Below are positions 16,495 through 25,600 of a stretch of DNA of 64,000 bases, piece by piece. The first letter of the stretch is position 1. The number at the start of each line of letters is the position of its first letter. This DNA comes from Gordonia sp. PDNC005 (GTDB lineage: Bacteria > Actinomycetota > Actinomycetes > Mycobacteriales > Mycobacteriaceae). The position numbers and the translations under genes were made by a program. The stretch spans positions 1,240,001 through 1,304,000 of the forward strand of contig NZ_CP070351.1 of the NCBI RefSeq assembly GCF_016919385.1, read 5' to 3'. The notes beneath the pieces were generated by a model, which worked only from the letters and a program-made list of their open reading frames with translations, did not search any database and was not told the origin of the DNA.

Positions 16495-18546
16495 ATGACA
16501 ACGACGTCGCCTGCGAGCGGTACAGACAAGAGCGACGGCGCGACGATCGACCACGATCGGCTGAAGGATCCCTCTGGAATCCGGCGAATCCTGATCGCGG
16601 TGATGATGGTGCTCGGCTCGGTGGCGGGTGTCCTCGTGACTGCTGCTTCGGCGGCGACGGCTCTGAAGTTGACCGGCCTTCCCGACGCCGGGAACCTCAC
16701 GACCTATGGCATCCCGGTCGTGACCGTGGTGGGCCAGATCAGTGCGGCGATCGGTTTCGGGTGCGCGATGTTCGCAGCGTTCTTCGTTCCGCCCCAGCGC
16801 TCAGGGATCTTGGACGCGGGCGGGTTCCGTGCGATCCGCTGGGCGTACACCGCGATGCTGACGTGGGCCGTCTGCGGTCTGCTGCTGGTTCCGCTGACGA
16901 TCTCGAATCAGAGCGGTCACTCATTGGGGGAGACTCTCAAACCCGACAACCTCATGAACGCCTACGGCCAGGTGGCCGAGGCTCGGTACTGGCTGTGGAC
17001 GGCGATCTTCGCGATCGCCGCCGCGATCGTCGCGCGTCTCGCGCTTGCCTGGGGCTGGACATTCGTCGTCCTGGCGTTGGCGTTCCTGTCTCTGATGCCG
17101 TCGGCATTGGCAGGGCACTCGTCGTCGGGCGGCTCCCACGACATCGCGACCAACAGCCTGATCATCCACATCGTTGCGGCGGCCGCATGGCTCGGCGGTC
17201 TGCTCGCGGTTCTCGCGTACGCGTTCGGCGATGGCCGGTGGCGGACACTGGCACTGCGCAGGTACTCGCGGGTGGCCTTCTGGTGCCTCTTCGCGGTCGG
17301 CATCAGCGGCGTCATCAACGCCCTGGTCCGCATGCCGATCGGTGAACTGTTCACCACCACGTACGGACTCATCGTCCTCGGCAAGCTCGCCGCGTTTGTG
17401 TTGGCGGGCGTCATCGGTGGACTGCACCGGGCCGTCACATTGCGGGAGTTGGAAGAGACCGACGAACCTCGGAAGTCGCTGTTCGTGCGGTTCGCCGCGG
17501 TGGAAGCGCTTGTCTTCGCAGTGGCCTTCGGGTTCGGCGCGGGACTGTCGCGGACGCCGCCTCCTGTCCTGTCGACCGCTGACGTGACACCGATGGAACT
17601 CAAGATCGGCTACAACGTCGACGGAGCTCCGACACTCGCTCGACTCGCGTTCGACTGGCGCTTCGACCTGATCTTCGGCACCGCGGCGATCATCGCGGCG
17701 GTCGTCTACCTGCGCGGTGTCTACCGCCTGCGCAAGCGCGGCGACGCCTGGCCGATCGGCAGGACCGTCGCGTGGATCGCCGGCTGTCTCGGGCTGCTGA
17801 TCGCGACGTCGTCGGGGATGGGACGCTACTCACCAGCACTGTTCAGCAGTCACATGATGAGCCACATGATGCTCTCGATGCTGGTCCCGGTGCTGATGGT
17901 CCTGGGTGGGCCGGTGACGCTAGCGCTGCGTGCGATCCCGCCCGCGGGACGCGGCAATCCGGATGGTCCCCGCGAGTGGATCCTCAAGGGACTGCACAGC
18001 AAGTACTCCCGAATCATCACGCACCCACTCATCGCGGTCACGGTGTTCGTCGGCAGCTTCTATGTCCTCTACCTCGGTGGGCTGTTCGACGCCGTCGTCG
18101 AGAACCACTCCGCGCACCTGTTGATGAATCTTCACTTCCTGCTGAGCGGGTACCTGTTCTACTGGATCGTCATCGGCATCGACCCCGCGCCCCGACAGCT
18201 CAGCCACGTCGGGAAGCTCGGCATCGTGCTCGGGGCGCTTCCGTTCCACGCCTTCTTCGGCGTCGCATTGATGATGACCACCGGGATCATCGCCGAGCAG
18301 TACTACAAGGGGTTGCAACTGCCGTTCGCGTTGGATCTCGCCGCAGACCAGAAGGTTGGCGGCGGTATCGCGTGGGCGACCGGTGAGTTCCCGCTCGTAT
18401 TGGTGATGTTGGCGCTGCTGATCCAGTGGAGGCGTCAGGACGACAAGGTGGCACGACGGTTCGATCGTCGTGAAGAGCGTGACGAAGACGCCGAACTGGA
18501 GGCGTACAACAAGATGCTGCGCGAGATGAAAGACGCGAAAGACTAG
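16495..18546 (+). CDS. CopD / CtaG fusion: copper and cytochrome c oxidase assembly membrane protein
   Basis: 683 residues, strongly hydrophobic. The N-terminal half resembles CopD (copper resistance/uptake, with His-rich SALAGHSSSGGSHD near residue 210), and the C-terminal half is a caa3-type CtaG domain with the Met/His-rich SSHMMSHMMLSM stretch near 450 and NHSAHLLMNLHFLLSG near 540. It probably handles copper for cytochrome oxidase maturation. The C-terminal 40 residues are charged and cytoplasmic. ATG at 16495 is preceded by a TACGAT -10, not an SD. It converges on the TIGR02611 gene with a 13-nt gap. Confidence 0.85.
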   Translation: MTTTSPASGTDKSDGATIDHDRLKDPSGIRRILIAVMMVLGSVAGVLVTAASAATALKLTGLPDAGNLTTYGIPVVTVVGQISAAIGFGCAMFAAFFVPPQRSGILDAGGFRAIRWAYTAMLTWAVCGLLLVPLTISNQSGHSLGETLKPDNLMNAYGQVAEARYWLWTAIFAIAAAIVARLALAWGWTFVVLALAFLSLMPSALAGHSSSGGSHDIATNSLIIHIVAAAAWLGGLLAVLAYAFGDGRWRTLALRRYSRVAFWCLFAVGISGVINALVRMPIGELFTTTYGLIVLGKLAAFVLAGVIGGLHRAVTLRELEETDEPRKSLFVRFAAVEALVFAVAFGFGAGLSRTPPPVLSTADVTPMELKIGYNVDGAPTLARLAFDWRFDLIFGTAAIIAAVVYLRGVYRLRKRGDAWPIGRTVAWIAGCLGLLIATSSGMGRYSPALFSSHMMSHMMLSMLVPVLMVLGGPVTLALRAIPPAGRGNPDGPREWILKGLHSKYSRIITHPLIAVTVFVGSFYVLYLGGLFDAVVENHSAHLLMNLHFLLSGYLFYWIVIGIDPAPRQLSHVGKLGIVLGALPFHAFFGVALMMTTGIIAEQYYKGLQLPFALDLAADQKVGGGIAWATGEFPLVLVMLALLIQWRRQDDKVARRFDRREERDEDAELEAYNKMLREMKDAKD

Positions 18547-18559
18547 TCAGGAGCAGGGA

Positions 18560-18958
18560 CTACGCGAACGCGTAGGGGACCTGCAGCGCCCGCTGGTGCT
18601 CGAGCCACGTCTGAACGAGGCGGGCGCCGGTGATGCGCTCGACGCGGCGATGGACGGCCGCGTCGATCCGCTGCCACGCGTGGGTGGCGATCGCCCCCGC
18701 CCGGCGGAGGTACTTGACGATGAACGACGTGACACGGTGCGCCCACTCGAATTCGGTCGACAGCACGCCGAGGCCGAGGAAGAACGATCCCCAGCCGGGG
18801 CCCGGGATGGGAAGCGGGATCATGACGAGTCCAGCCAAGAGGAGCAGCGTTCCGACGACGGCGACGCCAACGCGGTACATGCGATCAAGTGAACGGTGAC
18901 GCCGGATCGCGTATCGCTGCTTCCGGTGCCAGATCTTGATTCGCAGGCGCCTACTCAA
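18560..18958 (-). CDS. TIGR02611-type small membrane protein
   Basis: 132 residues. Two adjoining hydrophobic helices around the signature IPLPIPGPGWGSFFLGLGVL and a basic C-terminal helix. This matches an actinobacterial family of unknown function. No ATG lies near the family start; a TTG at 18958 follows a good AGGAGAGGG site with about 8-nt spacing, so I chose it. Longer in-frame extension to 19084 has no family features. Confidence 0.7.
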   Translation of the reverse strand: MSRRLRIKIWHRKQRYAIRRHRSLDRMYRVGVAVVGTLLLLAGLVMIPLPIPGPGWGSFFLGLGVLSTEFEWAHRVTSFIVKYLRRAGAIATHAWQRIDAAVHRRVERITGARLVQTWLEHQRALQVPYAFA

Positions 18959-19095
18959 ATCGCCGTCCCTCTCCTCGTCCGCCGTGTCGTCGGTGTGTCC
19001 GTCGGGCTTGCAGGGTGAACGACCCGGCTTTGCGCGACGGTTCCCAGTGTGACACACGTCATGGGAATAAATCAGGGTTGGCACGCAAACATCGG

Positions 19096-19542
19096 TCAGG
19101 ATTTCCCTCTAGTCGCGGCCGAGTTGTACCTGTGCAGCAGGGCGGCAAACATTGCGACGTCGTCGGCGGGCCAATCGACCAGCAGGGCGCTGATTGCGGC
19201 TTCGCTGGCGGACGCGATGTCTCTCAGCGTGGTTCGCGCGAGGTCGGTCAGTTCTAGTCGCTGACCTCGGGCGCTGCGGCCATCGGCGACGCGCGCCAGA
19301 AGGCCACGATCGCGGAGTCCGCCGAGTTGTCTGCTCGCGGTCGACTTGTCGATCATGGCGGCGTTCGCGAGTTCGGCGGCGTTCGTTCCGGGGTGGTCGT
19401 CGACCATGCGCAGGAGCGAGTACTCGGTGAACGTCAGGCCGTTAGCGGCGTAGATGCCGCGTGCGCCGTTCCGCAGTCGGCGGGAGAGCGCGGTCAGCTC
19501 GCGCTCCACGGTGACGACGCTCTCTTGCTCAGGCTCATTCAT
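19096..19542 (-). CDS. MarR-family transcriptional regulator
   Basis: 148 residues, a standard MarR winged helix: FTEYSLLRMVDDHPG, recognition region AMIDKSTASRQLGGLRDRGL and the wing VADGRSARGQRLELTD. It is divergent from a membrane protein gene at 19612. Two palindromic operators fill the space, one directly adjoining its start codon. TAATAT lies 6 nt upstream of the ATG, within the operator, so the message is probably leaderless and autorepressed. Confidence 0.9.
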   Translation of the reverse strand: MNEPEQESVVTVERELTALSRRLRNGARGIYAANGLTFTEYSLLRMVDDHPGTNAAELANAAMIDKSTASRQLGGLRDRGLLARVADGRSARGQRLELTDLARTTLRDIASASEAAISALLVDWPADDVAMFAALLHRYNSAATRGKS

Positions 19543-19559
19543 GGTTGTATATTACAACC
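19543..19559. promoter_or_regulatory. MarR operator 1 (overlaps marR -10)
   Basis: GGTTGTA-TAT-TACAACC, perfect 7-bp arms around a 3-nt centre. It abuts the marR start codon and covers its TAATAT -10 on the minus strand, so binding should shut off the regulator itself. Confidence 0.8.
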
Positions 19560-19565
19560 ATACCG

Positions 19566-19584
19566 AAGTTGCATATTACAACTT
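19566..19584. promoter_or_regulatory. MarR operator 2 (membrane protein promoter side)
   Basis: AAGTTGCA-TAT-TACAACTT, 8-bp arms with one mismatch. Its centre is 24 bp from that of operator 1, about two helical turns, and it lies upstream of the divergent membrane protein gene. Confidence 0.75.
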
Positions 19585-19611
19585 TGCTAGAAATGAAAGG
19601 TCGCACGCTTC

Positions 19612-20655
19612 ATGTCAGCCAGCCCGACACCGGCACTGCCCGTCAAGACGATCGCCACCCACGTTCTTGTCCCCGTACTCATCGGCATCGTCATGGCGGT
19701 CTGCTACATCGGCGGCTTCCACAAACCGGACCCACACGGACTGCGCGTCGACGTCGTCGGTCAACCCGCGGTCACCGCGCCGGTCGGTGAGGCGTTGTCG
19801 GCAAAACTCGGTGACGCCGTGGACTTGGACTACGTGACGACCGTCGACGAGGCGCGCAATGCCATCGAGAACAGGGAGATCTCTGCGGCGTTCGTGCCCG
19901 GCGTCGACAGCAACGAGGTCCTCGTCTCCACGGCTGCGAGCGACCCGACGGCGATGGTCGCCGAGCGCATCTTCTCCTCGGTCAGCGAACACACGCAGAC
20001 GCGGCTCGTCATCACCGACGTCGTCCCGGCGGACCCGGGCACGGACCCGTCCGGTCAGAGCCTGTTCTTCCTTCTCGTTGCACTCACTGTCGGCTCGTAC
20101 GGAACCGGCATCGCGATCGCCGTCGCGGGAGGTGGCCGCTCTATCGGAGTGCGCCTGGCCTTCGCCGCAGGAGCGGCCATCGCAGTCCCGGCCGCTGTCA
20201 TCGCCGTCGCCTCGGTGTTCGACGCGTTGCCGGGATCCGGCTGGGGCGTGTTCGGGCTCGCGGTTCCGTACGCCCTCGCGACGATGCTGTTCGCGATCGG
20301 CCTGCATCCGCTGATCGGCCGGTTCACGACCTTCGCCATGGTCACGATCTTCGTGGGCCTCAACTTCACAACCAGCGGCGGCGTGTTCGCGCCCACCCTG
20401 CAACCGGCCTTCTTCGGTGTCCTGCACAACTTCTGGATCGGCGCAGGATTCAACGAGGCTGCTCGCAACCTCGCCTACTTCCCGAATCTGAGCATCGCCG
20501 GCGAGCTCGGCAAGCTGGCAGGATGGCTCATCGCCGCGTTGGCTCTGGTCGCGGCGGCGACCGTCGTGGAGCGACGTCGCCACGCTGCCACGGTGAAGGC
20601 TCAGCAGCCGTCACCGGCCCAGCTCTCCGAACTCGAGGAGGAGATCGTCGCCTGA
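19612..20655 (+). CDS. ABC-2/YhgE-like multi-pass membrane protein
   Basis: 347 residues. One N-terminal helix (about 15-33), an extracytoplasmic domain of about 100 residues, then five or six helices (from about 145) and a charged C-terminus. This layout matches ABC-2 permease or YhgE/Pip-type proteins, often drug or lipid exporters, but no ATPase gene is adjacent. An AAAGG site lies 11 nt before the ATG at 19612. Control by the divergent MarR gene suggests inducible efflux; the inducer is unknown. Confidence 0.7.
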   Translation: MSASPTPALPVKTIATHVLVPVLIGIVMAVCYIGGFHKPDPHGLRVDVVGQPAVTAPVGEALSAKLGDAVDLDYVTTVDEARNAIENREISAAFVPGVDSNEVLVSTAASDPTAMVAERIFSSVSEHTQTRLVITDVVPADPGTDPSGQSLFFLLVALTVGSYGTGIAIAVAGGGRSIGVRLAFAAGAAIAVPAAVIAVASVFDALPGSGWGVFGLAVPYALATMLFAIGLHPLIGRFTTFAMVTIFVGLNFTTSGGVFAPTLQPAFFGVLHNFWIGAGFNEAARNLAYFPNLSIAGELGKLAGWLIAALALVAAATVVERRRHAATVKAQQPSPAQLSELEEEIVA

Positions 20656-20701
20656 CCTGCCGCCCTCCCGCCCACGCTGATCACAACACCGCATCGACCG
20701 A

Positions 20702-20707
20702 TAGGAT
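20702..20707 (+). promoter_or_regulatory. Candidate -10 upstream of ettA
   Basis: TAGGAT about 100 nt before the ettA start. Transcription from about 20713 would begin on the ATG of a 23-codon ORF in the ettA leader. Confidence 0.35.
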
Positions 20708-20712
20708 GGCCG

Positions 20713-20784
20713 ATGAACCATGCCCACTCTCGGTGTTCCGTTGTGACAGCCGAGGTGTCGAGAGCATGTCCGCAATCGCAGTAA
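20713..20784 (+). CDS. Possible leaderless 23-residue uORF in the ettA leader
   Basis: ATG at 20713 lies 5 nt after a TAGGAT -10 and reads 23 codons (MNHAHSRCSVV...) to TAA, ending 24 nt before the ettA GTG. Two Cys codons are present. It could modulate ettA, whose product responds to cell energy state, but short ORFs arise by chance and this is weakly supported. Confidence 0.25.
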   Translation: MNHAHSRCSVVTAEVSRACPQSQ

Positions 20785-20808
20785 CCCTGATGCTAGGAGT
20801 CGAAACCG

Positions 20809-22485
20809 GTGGCCGGTGAATTCATTTACACGATGAAGCAGGTGCGCAAGGCGCACGGCGACAAGGTGATCCTCGACAACGTCACCATGAGCTTCTACCC
20901 GGGCGCCAAGATCGGCGTCGTGGGGCCGAACGGCGCAGGCAAGTCGTCGATCCTGAAGATCATGGCCGGACTCGACCAGCCGTCGAACGGCGAAGCATTC
21001 CTCGACCCCGAGGCCACTGTCGGCATCCTGATGCAGGAGCCTGCCCTCAACGAGGAGAAGACCGTCCGCGGCAACGTGGAGGAGGGTCTCGGCGAGATCA
21101 AGGTGAAGCTCGACCGCTTCAACGAGATCGCCGAGCTCATGGCGACCGACTACTCCGACGAACTCATGGAGGAGATGGGTCAGCTCCAGGAGGAGCTCGA
21201 TCACGCCGACGCATGGGACGTCGACTCGCAGCTCGAGCAGGCGATGGACGCCCTCCGCTGCCCGCCGGCAGACGAGCCCGTCACGCACCTGTCCGGTGGT
21301 GAGCGACGCCGCGTCGCACTGTGCAAGCTCCTGCTGAGCAAGCCCGACCTGCTGCTCCTCGATGAGCCAACCAACCACTTGGACGCGGAGTCGGTCCTGT
21401 GGTTGGAGCAGTTCCTCGCCAACTACGCCGGCGCCGTGCTCGCCGTGACGCACGATCGCTACTTCCTCGATCACGTCGCTCAGTGGATCTGTGAGGTCGA
21501 CCGCGGCAAGCTGCACCCGTACGAGGGCAACTACTCGACGTACCTCGAGAAGAAGGCCGAGCGCCTCGAAGTCCAGGGCAAGAAGGACCAGAAGCTGCAG
21601 AAGCGCCTCAAGGAGGAGCTCGAGTGGGTTCGGTCCGGCTCCAAGGCTCGCCAGACCAAGAACAAGGCGCGTCTGGGCCGCTACGAGGAGATGGTCGCGG
21701 AAGCCGAGAAGCACCGGAAGCTCGACTTCGAAGAGATCCAGATCCCGACTCCGCCTCGTCTGGGCAACGTCGTGGTCGAGGTCAAGAACCTCGACAAGGG
21801 CTTCGACGGCCGCGTCCTCATCAAGGACCTGTCGTTCACCCTGCCGCGCAACGGCATCGTGGGCGTGATCGGTCCCAACGGTGTCGGCAAGACGACCCTG
21901 TTCAAGACCATCGTCGGGCTCGAGTCGCCCGACTCCGGCGACGTGAAGGTCGGCGAGACCGTCAAGCTCAGCTACGTCGACCAGAACCGCGCGAACATCG
22001 ACCCGAAGAAGTCGGTGTGGGAGGTGGTCTCCGACGGGCTCGACTTCATCGAGGTCGGCCAGAACGAGATGCCGTCGCGTGCGTACGTCAGCGCCTTCGG
22101 ATTCAAGGGCCCGGACCAGCAGAAGCCGTCGGAGGTGCTGTCCGGTGGTGAGCGAAACCGCCTCAACCTCGCGCTGACGCTCAAAGAGGGCGGAAACCTG
22201 ATCCTGCTCGACGAGCCGACCAACGACCTCGATGTCGAGACGCTGAGCTCGCTCGAGAACGCTCTCCAGCAGTTCCCCGGCTGTGCCGTCGTGATCTCGC
22301 ACGATCGTTGGTTCCTCGACCGGACCTGTACCCACATCTTGGCGTGGGAGGGCAACGTCAACGAAGGCCAGTGGTTCTGGTTCGAGGGCAACTTCGAGGC
22401 CTACGAGGCGAACAAGCTCGAGCGCCTCGGCGCCGACGCGGCGCGCCCGCATCGGGTGACTCACCGCAAGCTGACGCGCGACTGA
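20809..22485 (+). CDS. ettA: Energy-dependent translational throttle protein EttA
   Basis: 558 residues, the usual EttA length. Two ABC cassettes: Walker A GPNGAGKSS near residue 43 and GPNGVGKTT near 358, signatures LSGGERRRVALC and LSGGERNRLNL, Walker B LLLLDEPTNHLD and LILLDEPTNDLD. The arm and the charged linker (EYLEKKAERLEVQGKK-like region, about 245-300) are typical of the ABC-F group. It binds the ribosomal E site and gates the first peptide bond by the ATP/ADP ratio. GTG at 20809 follows AGGAG (20795-20799) with 9-nt spacing. The order ettA-gdh-thioesterase matches M. tuberculosis Rv2477c-Rv2475c. Confidence 0.95.
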   Translation: MAGEFIYTMKQVRKAHGDKVILDNVTMSFYPGAKIGVVGPNGAGKSSILKIMAGLDQPSNGEAFLDPEATVGILMQEPALNEEKTVRGNVEEGLGEIKVKLDRFNEIAELMATDYSDELMEEMGQLQEELDHADAWDVDSQLEQAMDALRCPPADEPVTHLSGGERRRVALCKLLLSKPDLLLLDEPTNHLDAESVLWLEQFLANYAGAVLAVTHDRYFLDHVAQWICEVDRGKLHPYEGNYSTYLEKKAERLEVQGKKDQKLQKRLKEELEWVRSGSKARQTKNKARLGRYEEMVAEAEKHRKLDFEEIQIPTPPRLGNVVVEVKNLDKGFDGRVLIKDLSFTLPRNGIVGVIGPNGVGKTTLFKTIVGLESPDSGDVKVGETVKLSYVDQNRANIDPKKSVWEVVSDGLDFIEVGQNEMPSRAYVSAFGFKGPDQQKPSEVLSGGERNRLNLALTLKEGGNLILLDEPTNDLDVETLSSLENALQQFPGCAVVISHDRWFLDRTCTHILAWEGNVNEGQWFWFEGNFEAYEANKLERLGADAARPHRVTHRKLTRD

Positions 22486-22502
22486 TCCACCTGTTCGACA
22501 CC

Positions 22503-22538
22503 GGAGCCGGCCCGGGGCGGAAGCCCCCGGTCGGCTCC
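22503..22538 (+). terminator. Terminator hairpin after ettA
   Basis: GGAGCCG ... CGGCTCC with a G/C-rich inner stem and one bulge, starting 18 nt after the ettA stop, followed by TGTCGTC. Confidence 0.6.
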
Positions 22539-22626
22539 TGTCGTCTGCGCCCCACGACCCTTTCCGCGATACCTGCGGGTAACACGACGACCACCGTAGG
22601 CTCGTCGGAGCACAAATAGGAAAGGT

Positions 22627-25600
22627 GTGGAGAACGTGGCCGACTTGGCGGAGCGCTACGGCGCAGACGTCCATGACCTGGCGAAGGCTCAGGTCGACAT
22701 GCAATTCGATCGACATCGGGCAGTGGGGGCGATCAGAACGCCCGGCGAGGCTCGTGTCGCAGCGACTCGACTCCACGACGGGACGATCGAACTGCAAGTG
22801 GTCGTCGACGACGTCCCATTGCTCGTCGAGTCCATTCTGACTGTCGTCGACGAAGCCGGCTACACCGTGGTCCGCACCGATCATCCGCGACTCGCCGTTG
22901 CCCGAGACGCTGACGGACGCCTCGACACAGTCGGCGCACGGCGGGACGAATCGTGGATCACCGTGACCACCGCTCCGTCACCAGACGCCGATCTCGATGC
23001 GCTCGCGACGGCGGTGACCGCGACACTCCATCGAGTGGCGTCGGTCCACGCAGACACCGATGCGATGCGCGAACGAATCGCCGAAGTGATAGCCGGGCTC
23101 GCCGACGCCGGGGCCGACCTCGAAGACGTCCGCCTGCTCGAATGGCTCGCCGCGCGCGCGAACTTCGTCGGCCTCGGATATCGCGCAGCGACTTTCGAGT
23201 CCACTGCGGGGGAGGCCCTCGGCGTCTGGCGGGACCCAGACACGCCGCGCCCGGCACCGGCGGTGTCCGGCGTTGCCGTGGACCGTGCGTGGTTGCCGAC
23301 CGGTGTGCTCCGCGGGCAGTTTCCCGTCCTCGTACGCGCGGCCGTCGGCAGCGTGGAGCACCAGTTCGTCGGCCTCATTCCAGCTACTGGCCTGTACCAG
23401 TCGGTGCTCGACATTCCGCGAGTCCGCACGAACGTACGTGCCGTCCTGACCGGCCTCGACCTTGAAGAGGACAGCTACGGCGGTCACGCGGCGGTTGAGC
23501 TTCTGCAGACGTTCCCGCTGGTCGAATTGATGGCCTGCACGTCCGACGACCTGACTCGCCGAATCAGTGATCTGCTCGATGCCCAGGCGGGCCGGTCACC
23601 CCGATTCCAGGTGCGCGCGGGCCTCGACGGACACACGATCAGTGCACTCGTGTTCATGCCCCGTGAGGCGTACTCGACCGCTGTCCGCACCCGCGTGATC
23701 AACATCATCAAGGACGCCCACGGCGGTCACGAGACCGACTTCACCACCCGCATCTCGCAATCCTCGTTGGCCCAGCTTCAAGTCCTCATGCACGTGGGGA
23801 CGGCGACTGTCCTCGACGATCAGGCAGGCGAGTCGTGCCGCGCTCAGCTCGCGGCGGCGGTCCGGACGTGGGACGACCACATTCGCGACAGGGTGTCCGA
23901 CGATGCCTCATTGCGGCTTCTCGGGACTGTAGCCGAGCGGTATCGGGATGAGCGTGATCCCGCCGATGCGACAGCCGACTTACCGATCGCGGCAGGCCTG
24001 GATTCGGGCGATCTCCATGTCGCCGTCGACACCCCGGACTCCGGTGCCTGGACGTTCACGCTGTATCTCTGCGACCGTCAGGCCGCCCTCACCGATGTGC
24101 TGCCGATGCTGCAGAGCCTCGGACTCACGGTCGAGGACGAGCATCCCCACGTCATCGACCGACCCGACGGATCCCGCGTCTGGATCTACGAGTTCACCGT
24201 GCAGCCCGCCCCAGGTGTCGACGTGGAACGAACCCCGGACCTGCCCGAACGTGTCGCGGATGCCTTCCGTCGGATGTGGCGCGGCGAGGCCGACATCGAC
24301 GGCCTCGGCGAACTCGTCCTTCGGGCCGGCTTGTCCGCACGGTGGGTCGCGATGCTCCGCACGTACGCGCGCTACCTGGGCCAGTGCGGATTCGGGTACA
24401 CCCTCGCGCACATCGCGACCGTCCTGGGGGAGCAGCGTGACGCTACGGCGGCGCTCGTGGACTTGTTCGAGGCGTCGTTCGATCCGGACAGTGCTGACGA
24501 TCGGCGGCGCGTCGAGGCGTCGGACCGCTTGGACCGGCACATTGCGGGCATCCTCAGCCTCGATGCCGACAGAGTGGTGTCGGCGCTGGCCGCGACCGTC
24601 CGGGCCACCCTGCGCACCACCTTCTACATCGACGCGGACGGCTGGACCCGGCCGACGATCGCCGTGAAGCTCAGCACCGGCGATCTCGCGCACGCGCCAG
24701 CGCCACGCCCCAAGTACGAGATCTTCGTGCACTCGCCGCTCGTCGAAGGTGTTCATCTCCGGTTCGGCGACGTCTCGCGAGGCGGACTGCGCTGGTCCGA
24801 CCGGTTGGAGGACTTCCGCACCGAGATCCTCGGTCTGGTGAAGGCACAAGCGGTGAAGAACGCGGTGATCGTGCCCGTCGGCGCCAAGGGCGGGTTCGTC
24901 GTGAGACGCGGACCGGCGACCCGCGACGAGGGCATCGAATGCTATCGGGCCTTCATCGCGTCACTCCTGCAGCTCACCGACGATCTCGACACCGCGACCG
25001 GCGCTGTTCTGCACCCGCCCCGCGTCGTGCGACGCGACGGCGACGATCCCTATCTGGTGGTGGCGGCCGACAAGGGCACCGCGTCGTTCTCCGACATCGC
25101 GAACAGCGTGTCCGCGCACTATGACTTCTGGCTCGGTGACGCATTCGCGTCCGGCGGATCCGTCGGATACGACCACAAGGCGATGGGCATCACCGCGCGC
25201 GGCGCGTGGGAGAGCGTGAAGCGACACTTCTGGGAGATGGGCGTCGACGTCCAGACCCAGGACTTCACCGCGGTCGGCGTGGGCGACATGAGCGGCGACG
25301 TGTTCGGCAACGGCATGCTCGCCTCCCGGCACACGCGGCTGGTCGCCGCGTTCGATCACCGCCACGTCTTCGTCGACCCGAACCCCGACGCCGCGTCGTC
25401 GTACGTCGAGCGTGAACGACTGTTCCGACTGCCGCGATCGTCGTGGGCCGACTACAACACCTCGCTGATCTCCGCGGGCGGCGGCGTGTGGCCGCGCGAT
25501 GTGAAGTCGATACCGATCAGTCCGCAGATGCGGTCGGCGCTCGGGCTGGCCGACGACGTGACCGAACTGTCTCCGCCGGAACTGTTGCGCAGTGTGCTGC

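Noticed and set aside
20611..22884. 757-codon frame antisense to ettA
   Set aside because: High-GC shadow of a very well-supported gene; no family features.
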